Positions 1 to 9,113 of a DNA stretch of 64,000 nucleotides are shown one piece after another. Origin of the DNA: Flaveria trinervia (lineage: Eukaryota; Streptophyta; Magnoliopsida; Asterales; Asteraceae); the NCBI GenBank assembly GCA_025506515.1, contig CM046454.1, forward strand, positions 36,754,503 through 36,818,502, read 5' to 3'. Below the pieces are notes generated by a model. The model saw nothing but the letters and a program-made list of their open reading frames with translations. It was not told the DNA's origin and did not search any database. Every line of letters begins with the position of its first letter. Position 1 is the first letter of the stretch. The translations under genes and the position numbers were made by a program.

Positions 1-657
1 TGAAGAGAAGAAAACTGGCAGTAGAAAGAGTTTGAAGACTACTAAAGATGCTGTCAAGAAAGCAACCAATGCTTCCAAAGCATTGAAGAACAAGTCTTCA
101 CCATCTTTAGTTGATGATCAACCTAAGATGAAGAAGAAACCATGTGAAGTATGTGGTTTGTTCAATCATCTTACAGATGATTGTTGGTACAAAAGAGGTT
201 CCAAACTCAAACAAAAGGAAGAAATTAATGAGAAAATGGTAAAAATGAAAAAGAGTTTGAGACCACATTTGTATCAGCAACATCAAATCCTGTAACCCTT
301 AAGTCCTTAAAGCAATCCAAAAAGGAAGGAGTTAAACAGGTGACAGCTGAGGTGCTCAAAAGAAGAAGGTGCAACATAGGACCTTATCTAACTCCACTAG
401 CAATGTGTCTGATGAGCTGAAAGCTTTATCACAAAATCAGACACAGCTGGTGATGATGGTACAACAATGTTGGGTAGAGTTAACCAACTAGATTCTCCTA
501 TGTTGAAACCACAGAAAAGGAGGCTAAGCCAAAGGACTCCTCTTCTGCACCATCTTCTTCTTCTCAGGCTGTGTGTACAAATAAACATGCTAGTTTACCA
601 TCTATTGATGAGACCAGGCCCAAAACCAAAAAGGTTTGGGTCTCTAAAACTAACTGA
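1..657 (+). pseudogene. gag remnant (C-terminal half), copy A1
   Basis: This is the C-terminal half of a copia nucleocapsid protein; its start lies left of the window. A CCHC zinc knuckle (CEVCGLFNHLTDDC, Cys-X2-Cys-X4-His-X4-Cys) sits at 143-184 in a lysine-rich context suited to RNA binding. The frame then breaks at 293-295. The terminal tract KKVWVSKTN followed by TGA at 655-657 lies in a different frame from the zinc knuckle, so at least one indel separates them. The same ending, with TAA instead of TGA, is seen in A2, and a related KAWVPxLN-stop ending in B1 and B2. That supports 657 as the true gag end. Confidence 0.8.
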
Positions 658-676
658 TTGTTTATTATTGCAGGGT
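646..676 (+). other. gag/pol junction with splice-acceptor-like signature
   Basis: Just after WVSK the sequence has CTAAC, then the gag stop TGA, a T-rich stretch and TTGCAG|GG, immediately before the first protease codons. CTAAC about 20 nt before GCAG|G looks like a plant branch point plus 3' splice site. The same arrangement occurs at the gag/pol boundary of A2, B1 and B2. Here pol is shifted by one nucleotide relative to the gag stop. Whether the site is used is inference. Confidence 0.4.
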
Positions 677-3122
677 TCTTCAACATGCCAAAGTAGCATC
701 TGGTATGTAGACAGTGGGGGATCTATGCACATGACTGGGAACATCTCTCTTCTTCATGACTACTCTCAAGGAAAGAAGGGATTTGTCTCTTTTGGCAATG
801 ATGCTAGGGGTTACATCATCGGTAAGGGCTTTGTCTCCAATGGAGAAATCAAATTTGATGATGTTAATCATGTGAAAATCTCAAGTACAACCTCTTGAGT
901 GTCAGTCAAATGTGTGATAAAGGCCATGTTGCCCTTTTCACAAGTCAAAACTGTAGGATTCTGTCATCCAAAGTTTTGCCCTTGATTGACAAGGTGTTGG
1001 ATGATCACACTCTCCTGAAAGCCAACAGGACAGGAAGAGTGTATGCCTTAGATCTCTCTAAGAAGATAGATCTCAAAGGTATCCTTGCCTATTTTCCAAA
1101 GCCTCTTCTCAAGAATCTAAACTGTGGCACAGGAGGCTTGGTCATGTTAATCTCAAAAACATGAATCAGCTTAGCCACAATAGTTTAGTCAGAGGCTTAC
1201 CAATAAAGGAGTTCCACTGTGATGAAACTTGCACTGCTTGTTTAAAAGGAAAACAGCACAAGGTCTCATCCTCCTATTGAAGTGTCCAAGTCCACTGCCT
1301 GCTTGCAATTACTGCATATGGATCTATTTGGTCCTGTGAGAGTAATGAGCATGGCAAAGAAGAAATACTGTCTGGTAATTGTGGATGATTACTCCAGATT
1401 TGTATGGACTTTCTTTCTACATTCAAAGGATGAGGCTGCTCAGAAGATATCCACTTTGTGCTGTACATTGAAGCAGTATTCCCTTCCAGTCAAGTGTATT
1501 AGGAGTGATAATGGAACTGAGTTCAGAAATCATACACTTGATGACTTCTATCTCTCAAAGGGAATCAAAAGGCAGTTAGCATTCCAAGGACTGGAACACA
1601 AATGGAGTAGTGGAGAGAAAGAACAGGACCCTCATTGAAGCTGCAAGGTCCATGCTGGCTGACTCAGGTTTGCCATTGACCTTTTGGGCCGAAGCTGTCA
1701 ACACAGCTTGTTATGTGCAAAATAGAGTTTTAGTAAATCAGAGGTTGATGAAGACTCCATATGAAGTTCTCCATCATTTGGCTCCTCTGATTTCATTTTT
1801 CAAAGCATTTGGGTGTCCCTGTTTTTCTTCAACACAAAGGATCAACTCCACAAATTGATCCTAAGGTGGATGCAGGTACTTTGTTGGTTATTCATCTACC
1901 TGCAAAGCATACAGAGTCTTCAACTGCAGAACAAAGATGGTTGAAGAAACTCTACATGTTAAGTTTAATGAATCTCCAAAGGACAAGATTCCACAAAGTC
2001 CTGTGGAGTTATTTGATTGGACATACTGCAATATGTTCCTTATCAAACTCCTGCTGTTGCTCCTGTCAACAGTTTACCCACCTGGTGGTATGCTGATGAT
2101 GATGATGATTGCAGTACTCACCTCTTCAGGTTTAGTGATCAGCTGCCTGATTCACTAGACCTGATGTTCCTGTAGCGCCAGTAGCACCATCCACAACAAA
2201 TGCTGATGAGATTTCTTCGAATTCAACTTCCTTTGAATTACCATCCACTGATTGGTTTCAAGGAAATGATTCACCATCACCATCTGTTGCTGCTGAACCG
2301 GCTACAAACACTTGCACAGATCTCATTGTGTATCAAGATGAAGAATCACCCTATGTCTCAAATCATTGGTGATATCACTGCTGGAGTATCAACAAGAAGT
2401 CAATTGTCAAATTCTGCTTCTATGCTCTCTCAGTCAGCAAGAGCCAAAGAATTATCACATTGCTTTAAAGGACAATGGATGGGTGATGCCATGCAGCTTG
2501 AGCTTCTTCAGTTCAAGAAACAGCAGTGTGGGAACTGGTCCTCTACCTCCAGATTTCAGGCTGCACCTAAAGAGTCTCATCTGATGCAGTCAAGAGGATC
2601 TTAGATATTTGCAAGGCACTCCATCTCTAGGTTTATGGTATTCTACCAAAATTCTGGTAAATTAGTTGCTTTTTCTGACAGTGACTATGCAGGGGTAAGT
2701 TGACAGGAAATCAACTTCTGGTGGATGTCAATTCCTAGGCAACTGCTTGATTTCTTGGCAGAGCAAGAAACAGGACCTCAGTTGCTACATCCACTGCGGA
2801 AGCTGAGTACATTGCTGCTGCAAGCTGTACATCTCAGGTACTCTGGCTTCAAAACCAACTTTTGGATTATGGCATTACAGAGACTAAGACTCCATGGTTA
2901 ATGGATAGTGCTTCAGCTCTTTGCATTGTCAAAAATCCAGTCCGCACTCTAGGACCAAACATATAGAGATCAGACATCATTTTATAAGAGATTGTTGAAA
3001 AAGGTCTGATGATCCTAAGTTTGTGCCTAGTGCTGATGAGCTTGCAGACATTTTTACTAAGCCTTTGGATAGTTCAACTTTCCAAAACCTGGTGTTAAGG
3101 TGGTATGCTGCAGCTAGAATAG
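674..3122 (+). pseudogene. pol remnant lacking reverse transcriptase: protease, integrase, RNase H (copy A1)
   Basis: Protease: the aspartic motif Asp-Ser-Gly lies at 710-718 in WYVDSGGSMHMTG. Integrase: an HHCC zinc region (GHVNLKN...CTACLKGK) spans about 1140-1262. The catalytic core follows with IVDDYSRFVWTFF near 1380, RSDNGTEF near 1500 and the VERKNRTLIEAARSML segment at 1610. The integrase/RT linker runs to about 2550. There the text jumps from the start of RT (copy A2 reads WELVPLPPGK) directly to RFQAAPKESHL near its end. That removes about 0.77 kb, including the catalytic YVDD region, by comparison with A2. RNase H follows (STSGGCQFLGNCLISW near 2720, then DIFTKPLD near 3050) and ends with a TAG at 3120-3122. 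Several frameshifts are present. It would be translated downstream of gag. Confidence 0.88.
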
Positions 3123-3790
3123 GTGACAACTACTGATGATCTCAGTAATTCATACTGATGATCATGAGTGCTGTCACATATAAGTACTGATGAGCTCTTT
3201 TAACCTCAGTAGTTTTATAACTACTGAAGGCTAAAAGTTCTCACAAGTACTGCAGTACTTCATCTGCTCTAAACTACTGAAGTAGTTACAACTATGATGC
3301 AGTCATAATACTGCAATCAGTAAAAATAGATAAGTACTGATGTCCTATGAAACAACCGAAATCAGCCATAAAGACTGATGAATGTTGAGGACAGTTTGAA
3401 ACAGCTGAAAAGCTAAGAATTGACGAAAACAGTGAAGAGAACTTTCTCTTCAGTCGTTTGTACCACTGTGTTTCATTTTAAACAACTGAAGCAAAACCAC
3501 GTCTTCAGTAGTTTTATAACTACTGATGACTAATACAAGTCTTCAGCTGTTACAACAGCTGATGGACAAAAGCACTGTCTTCAGTAGTTTCATAACTACT
3601 GATGACAAACACCATGTCCTCAGTTGTTTCAATCACCTGAAGTCAAAACCACGGTCTCAGTAGTTTTCTAAACTATGATGCCAACACCACGACTTCAGCT
3701 GTTTCAAAGTCTGAAAGGATAATACCATGTCAACGGTCGGTTAAAACAACTGATGACTAACACCACATCCTTCAGTCGTTTCCTCACCGT
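3123..3790 (+). repeat. palindrome-rich spacer between pol and ORF3 (family A)
   Basis: No coding potential. The spacer is packed with short inverted repeats made of CAGTAGTT and AACTACTG or close variants (CAGCTGTT, CAACTGA). Clear palindromes are CAGTAGTT-TTAT-AACTACTG at 3207-3226 and 3506-3525, the TCAT-centred version at 3582-3601, and CAGCTGTT-AC-AACAGCTG at 3544-3561. The same words fill the U3 part of the LTR (about 7420-7960). The cluster stops just before a TATA box. It looks regulatory rather than structural filler. Confidence 0.8.
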
Positions 3791-3802
3791 ACCCTATAAT
3801 AC
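3791..3802 (+). promoter_or_regulatory. TATA-box-like element before ORF3 (A1)
   Basis: ACCCTATAATACC lies about 69 nt upstream of the ORF3 ATG at 3864. Copy A2 has ACCCTATAAATACC about 63 nt before its ATG, so the motif and its spacing are kept between two divergent copies. It directly follows the palindrome cluster, as the LTR TATA box does. Promoter activity is inferred. Confidence 0.5.
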
Positions 3803-3863
3803 CCTTAACCTGAGCTCTCCATGCATCATCTTCTTCAAACCTAACGTTCCTCTCCAAACTTCC

Positions 3864-6800
3864 ATGGCGTCTATGCAAATTAAACCGCGACACAACTGTG
3901 TTGCCTACCTCACGAAATCGCCGATCTGGACTAAGTTCGATGCTGCTATCGATCTTATGGCTCAGTCCCCATACAACAAGGCATTCCTTCTGAACCCTGT
4001 TTTACATGCCGAATCCTTGAACCAATTTTGGATGAACATTACGGTTACAACTGAGGAGAGCAACACACCATCCCTCCGGTCAGTCGTCAACAACAAAGAG
4101 TAGTAATTACTCCTGCAACAATCCATAAAATTCTTCAACTGAGTGATGCTACCTCTCCTGCTGGATATCCGAAGGGCACCATAGATCTCATCATTTGCTC
4201 GGCATGGATATCAAGGTGATCTCAGTGCCACCACCATCATGAAGAAACACTTTAATGACGCTGAGCGCCTGATTTTTCATATGGTCAATGTATGTTTGGC
4301 CCCTAAGACATCGTCTTGGGATCAAATGTCCACCAAATGGCAGCAGGTATTGTATTCTATCTTGAGCAACAACCATGAATTTTTCAGAATTAATATTTCA
4401 GAGCTCAACGATATATGGCTCAAAAACTAAAGCCAACCGTTGGATACTCTATCCACGGTCATTATGGCCATTATTATAGACCAGCTTAATGCTGAGGGAC
4501 TTGTTGGCTTGGGAGTCCCTGCTACGGCTGTTCTGCCAGAAGTATACTCCCGGCACAACTCTGACCGGACACTCAAATTGGCTGCCAAGCTGCGAAAACC
4601 CACGCAGCTGGAACCCACAGCCACCACCTCCAAATCCAATGTCCCCACCAACACACCAAAAAGAAACCCACAATGGCTACTCAGGGAATTGAGTCCCCTG
4701 AGGATGCTCCTGCACCACAAACGCAGGATATATCCACTAGTCCAAACCCCCTAGTGGATACCATGACTCCTCCAGCTACAGCCGCTCAGGCTTCCTCTCA
4801 ACAGGAGCCTGCAGCAACCCAAGGGGCACCTACTTATCTGGGATCTTCCTCACTTGAGGAGATTGCCATTGAAGAGCACCATCCACCCCAGGTGCACACT
4901 GCTTCTGCTCCTTACCCCCCAACAACCGCCCCTCACAGCCCAACTTAATAGTTGCTCAAGTGCTGACTCAATTGCACTCCTCACCCCCTCCCCAGAAACC
5001 ACGTATTACTGGGAATACCTCTACAATTGAGGGGGAGGACCACAGTGCATCTGAGAACCCACAGCACAGGGGTTTCCCAATTCTATCTCCTGGTGTAGAC
5101 AAGGAGCTTAGAAGATCTAGTGAGGCTGCCACCTCCTCTGACTCAGCACATGACCAGAGTGAGGCTGGTAACATTGCTAAGACCTCCCTAGAGGCAACAG
5201 CTGATGATGGACATTGTCCTGAGGCTGGAAGTCCCCAGTACCAAGCACAAGGGGCACATGTACCAACTGGTCTACACCCAGTGCATGTCCATCCTGCTCT
5301 AGCAGGAGGTCAGGTGATTCAGTATCAACTGATGATGACCTGAGCTTCTTCTTCGATGTAGTTGCTCAAAACACCATTCTAGAGGATGAGGTTAGCAGAC
5401 TCAAAGAGCTGCTGGCCAAGATGTCTCAGGATGCAAGTCCATCTGCCACCCTATATACCCACAGATGGCACCCTTCCTTGAAGGTTTCCCAAACACAGAG
5501 CCACCCCAAACTCAACCACCTACCTCTGCTTCAGGCCCTACTTCTCAGGAACAGAACCCTCCTGAGCAAATAGGTGCTATACTCCAAAATTCCCTCCTCT
5601 CATCCCCCCATAATCACTGATATAGTGATCAAAGCCCTTGATGAGAGGCTTTCCTCCACATTACAGCCACTGGTTGATGCTGCTGTCCACAAGACTCTTT
5701 CTGTGGTACCAACCCCTTCCTCCAATGCAACCAAAAAGGGGGAGGGTACTGCAGTGAAAGATAGAAAGAGGAAGAGATCTGAGGAAGAGGAGAAACAAGA
5801 AAAGCAACCTCTGCTCACGTACAAGAGAAAGAGAAGTGCTGATGATCAAACTGCTGAAGAAAAATCCTTGGAGGAGCTGGTCAAAGAAGCTGACACCACA
5901 CACAGCCGCTCCATGGATAAGATAATTGACCAACTATTCAGGCAGGGGTTTGACACAGCACACTGGATAGTGAGATCAGAAGGGTAGAGGTACAAGAGAT
6001 ACAAAACCGATGGGCAGGGTACGATGCTCTTGAGAAAGAGAGGTTGGAAATAATGATCCGATTTATTGCAAAATACTTGGGAAGATCATTAATGGAGATC
6101 CGCGCATGGTCCAGGGACAGCATTCTGGCTATAGCCACCAGAATCTGTCTGTCTGAGCAATTCAACAAAGGGATCATTGTGGAAGCCCTTGTGATGGGCT
6201 GGGGCTGGCAAAAGGTTAGAGATGGCTAAACTTACAAAAGCAAACTTAACTACAAGGATGCTAGATCAACCTTCCTTCCACCCACTCAAACAGATCCTAT
6301 CCCTCAAATCTCCCAACCAACCTCTAAGCCAAAATCCAAACATCCTCTCTCTTCAAAACCAATCCCTTCACCAACCCAACCATCATCCAGTGATGTACCC
6401 CGTAGAAGGAGAAGGGTGCTGAGGATGGAAGAAGAGGATGAAGATGATAGTCTGCCACTCTCTGCTGTTCTGAAGCTACCAAAGCCCCAGAGTCAATCCA
6501 TGATCACACCTGACTCTCAAAGGGAATGGTCAGAGTCAAGATAGAAGAAGAAGAACAGCAGAAACAGCACGATGAGCAACTGTTGAAGATGGTTGACAAG
6601 GAATTTCCTCAGTCATCATCTATTCAAGCCATGAAAGGGCATGCTCAAAGGCTGTACACTCTCAGACACACCTTTCAGTATCAGAAGGAGAGAGTGAGAG
6701 TATGGCCAGACCCCAGGGTGAGTTCTAGAATCCATAAAAGAACTATCCCACACAGATACAACGGCCAAGTACGAAAAACCATAGAATCTACCATCATGTT

Positions 6801-7398
6801 GGCTGTTGTAGTCTCACCTTGGGAATCATTGATGAATTCAAGAAAGCTCACCAAGCAAAGAAGACACCTCAAGCCTTACTAGAAAACAAGATGATTAAGA
6901 AGGGGTTGTTATACAAAAAGCTTGAAGACATCCAAAGAATGAGCTCCAGTTACTCCTTGAAGGAAACCATCCTGATGAATTTGTATACAGGGAGGTAACT
7001 ACGGTGGAGCTAAAAATGGCAGGACCATGAAGTACTTATCAGAGTACTATGGTCCAGAGTTCTTCTTCGAAGGAGGAGCTGAAGAACTCTCTCAAGAGGA
7101 ACAAATTGTTCTCTTGAGGCCTATGTTCGTGAGTCTTACAGACTCATTATGGGGAAGTGAATCTCATGAATGGGATAACAACTCTGTGTCCAGTTCCCCA
7201 AAACAGAGTTCCCATTCATACTCTGCCAAACAAATATTTGAGGTTCTTCCCAGGCCAGAGCGTACATGGGTCATCTTCTCTACTGATCAAGAAGGAAAAA
7301 GACCAACATTTTTGCCATCAATAAGGGGGAGTATAAATAAGTTAGAGGTTTGGCTGCATTGGTTCAGGGGGAGTTTGTTGGACCAAAAGAACCAATGA
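3864..7398 (+). pseudogene. third ORF (ORF3, 'env-position' protein) of family A, copy A1
   Basis: A sense ORF of about 3.5 kb between pol and the 3' LTR, now split by frameshifts. The start is chosen at ATGGCGTCTATG (3864) because A2 begins the same way. The N-terminal third (MASMQIKPRHNCVAYLTKSP..., then ERLIFHMVNVCLAPKTSSWDQM near 4270) resembles what is often annotated in plants as a 'putative plant transposon protein'. A Pro/Ser/Thr/Gln-rich middle follows (4600-5560). Then come basic clusters that could be nuclear localisation signals (DRKRKRSEEEE near 5760, YKRKRSADD near 5820). A charged helical region with LVKEADTTHSRSMDKIIDQLFRQGFDT comes next, and the C-terminus includes VKYLSEYYGPE-like sequence near 7030. 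I saw no signal peptide or membrane segment, which argues against a working envelope glycoprotein. The function is unknown. The frame overlaps the LTR by about 22 nt. Confidence 0.75.
7323..7375 (+). other. two polypurine tracts before the 3' LTR (A1)
   Basis: AAGGGGGAG at about 7323-7332 and TCAGGGGGAG at 7364-7373 both precede the LTR start TGTTGG at 7376. The second abuts the LTR and is the likely plus-strand primer. The first looks like a spare copy. Multiple polypurine tracts are a known trait of Sireviruses. Confidence 0.7.
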
Positions 7399-8265
7399 GC
7401 CAAGATCAGAAAACCTCTAAGTCCCACACGGTATCACAACAACTGCTGAAAGCCTCATCAGTAGTTTGACAAGTACTGAAGACTTCAACAGTGAAGATCA
7501 AGTGCTGAAGACCTTAACAGCTGAAGAACCAAAGTGCTGAAGTACAACAGCTGAAGAACACAAGTGCTGAAGCTAAAAGACCAAAGTACTGAAGAACAAC
7601 AGCTGAAGAGTTCACAAGTGCTGAAGATCAACAACTGATGTACAAAGTCTGAAGACAAAGACTGAAGACATCAGCTGATGATATCTACTGAAGTCATCAG
7701 CTGATGAAACGCCTGAAGGTCAAAGTCTGAAGATCAAGTACTGAAGCCTCAGTAGTTTGTCACAACTGCTGAAGAGTACTTCTTCAGTAGTTGTGATATC
7801 AGTAGTTTTATTTTCTTTGTTTCAGTAGTTTTGTAAAACGACTGAAGAGCTTGTCTTCAGTCGTTGTAGTTTCAGTAGTTTTATATTTTGTACTTAACTT
7901 GCTGATATGTTCTCAGTAGTTGTGAACATTTCAGTAGTTTGTTAAGATTTTGTTATTTCTGTATTGGATCTGCCAGTTGTCACTTTCCGTGATAACAGCA
8001 GTGACTGTTGCACTCTATATAAGGAGTGACAACCTATTGTAATCAGTGAGCGAAATGAGCAATTGAATGGAATGATTGATTGATTCGTTTAGAAATATTC
8101 TACATCTATAAACATCCTAGAAATCAGAATTTCATATTCTCTCCCATAAACGTATGTGATCTTAATGCTCACATATATTGTTAGCTTGCTACAATTGTCT
8201 AATTCGTGTTCGTATTCCGCTGCTTACATTCTGATACATCAAACTTGTGATCACTGATCCTGTCA
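7376..8265 (+). repeat. 3' LTR of A1 (890 bp)
   Basis: It begins TGTTGGACC just after a polypurine tract and ends GATCCTGTCA. It matches both LTRs of A2 at its two ends, including ATTCCGCTGCT near 8215. U3 (to about 8010) consists mostly of CAGTAGTT, AACTACTG, CAACAGCTGAAG and GTGCTGAAG repeats. A TATA box follows, then R/U5. The other TSD copy lies outside the window; the five bases after the LTR are ccata. Confidence 0.88.
8014..8024 (+). promoter_or_regulatory. LTR TATA box (A1)
   Basis: CTCTATATAAGGAG at 8014-8026 follows the repeat-rich U3 and is the expected start-site selector for the genomic RNA. A2 carries the same TATATAAGG. Confidence 0.6.
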
Positions 8266-8390
8266 CCATAGTTGAGGTCTTAATGATGGAATCACTTGCA
8301 AAAGTGAGAGCTCTTCCTTATGGACATCCTGAACAGTTTCAGAAGTGTCTACCTCAGTAGTGGGTGACTGATGGGCTAGATGTAGGAGAC
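8266..8390 (-). pseudogene. fragment of element F coding remnant, stranded between A1 and B1
   Basis: A 125-bp piece caught between the A1 LTR end (8265) and the B1 LTR start (8391). On the minus strand it has an open stretch (LAHQSPTTEVDTSETVQDVHKEELSLLQ), a Ser/Thr/Glu-rich composition like the end of the ORF at 18943-20192. Removing B1 joins the two pieces in the same orientation, so it is probably the continuation of that ORF's C-terminal part. Confidence 0.55.
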
Positions 8391-9085
8391 TGTTAGGACC
8401 GTATACGTACAGAGTAGTAACTGATTCTGCATATAAACAGATCAAATAGTATGGAATCCTATTTGATTGGCGATCCAATCAGTGAGAACGAATAAACGAT
8501 CAATATAATATTGAAACTAAACGTTAGAATGGGAGGAGGAATCGATCAGGAACGAACTATGAACTTGGACAGGTTGTTTGGGATGCTCTACACGGCTAGG
8601 GTTTATGTATGCGAATATCTCTTCAAGTGTTTTGTTTTTTCACGAATTATGTGGTATTTATAGGTTAGGGGTTTCCATTCAACTAAACCATTAGCATGCG
8701 TGCGACTACATCATTTGATTGAGTCATATGCACCTCTGAAGGTTCAATCGTGGGACTGAGATAATCTTATCTCTCAGTCATACGACTGATCTACTCTCCT
8801 GGTTCAGTCGTGCAACTGGTCCACAAGCATGATGTATTCATGTGTATGGTCCATAAGTATGGGTCATTAGCATGAATACTCATCCGACTATGTTGAATAA
8901 TACTCAATCACCATTGACTAGAACCATGCATAACAACCTCAAACCTGTATAAGAAGCCATACATATTAATTAAAGATAAATAAAAATCAAAGCATATATC
9001 ATAATCATTACATCGTCAACTTACCCATATGTAAGAAATGAAAGACTTTTACATTTAAGCTCATGAACTAGGTACACATGTATCA
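8391..9085 (-). repeat. 3' LTR of B1 (695 bp)
   Basis: In plus coordinates it opens TGTTAGGACCGTATACGTA and closes GTACACATGTATCA. It matches the LTRs at 18229 and 56088 along its length, for example TTTGATTGGCGATCCAATCAG. On the minus strand U3 comes first and holds degenerate copies of the CAGTCG-CGACTG palindrome (about 8690-8830). A TATAAATACC box follows near 8655. Confidence 0.9.
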
Positions 9086-9100
9086 ACGAACTTCCCCTTG
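9086..9100 (-). other. polypurine tract of B1
   Basis: The minus-strand sequence AAGGGGAAGTTCGT lies immediately upstream of the LTR start TGATACATG, the position expected for the plus-strand primer. Confidence 0.65.
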
Positions 9101-9113
9101 GACCTAGTTTCCC

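Larger units (their letters stand above)
1..8265 (+). mobile_element. Ty1/copia (Sirevirus-like) retrotransposon, family A copy A1, 5' end outside window
   Basis: The sense-strand order is gag (from the left edge), protease, integrase, RNase H, a palindrome-rich spacer, a long third ORF, polypurine tracts and a 3' LTR ending at 8265. Protease lying before integrase, and integrase before RNase H, is the Ty1/copia order. The third ORF after pol and the repeated polypurine tract fit the Sirevirus group. The same modules recur in inverted orientation at 36181-48670 (copy A2), which fixes the boundaries used here. The RT core is deleted and gag, pol and ORF3 all carry frameshifts, so this copy cannot be autonomous. 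Sequence right of 8265 belongs to another element (F), so A1 probably inserted into F. Confidence 0.92.

Noticed and set aside
3123..3790. CRISPR-like array (short repeats at near-regular spacing)
   Set aside because: The repeats are variable, overlapping and palindromic, spacing is irregular, and the setting is a plant retrotransposon.
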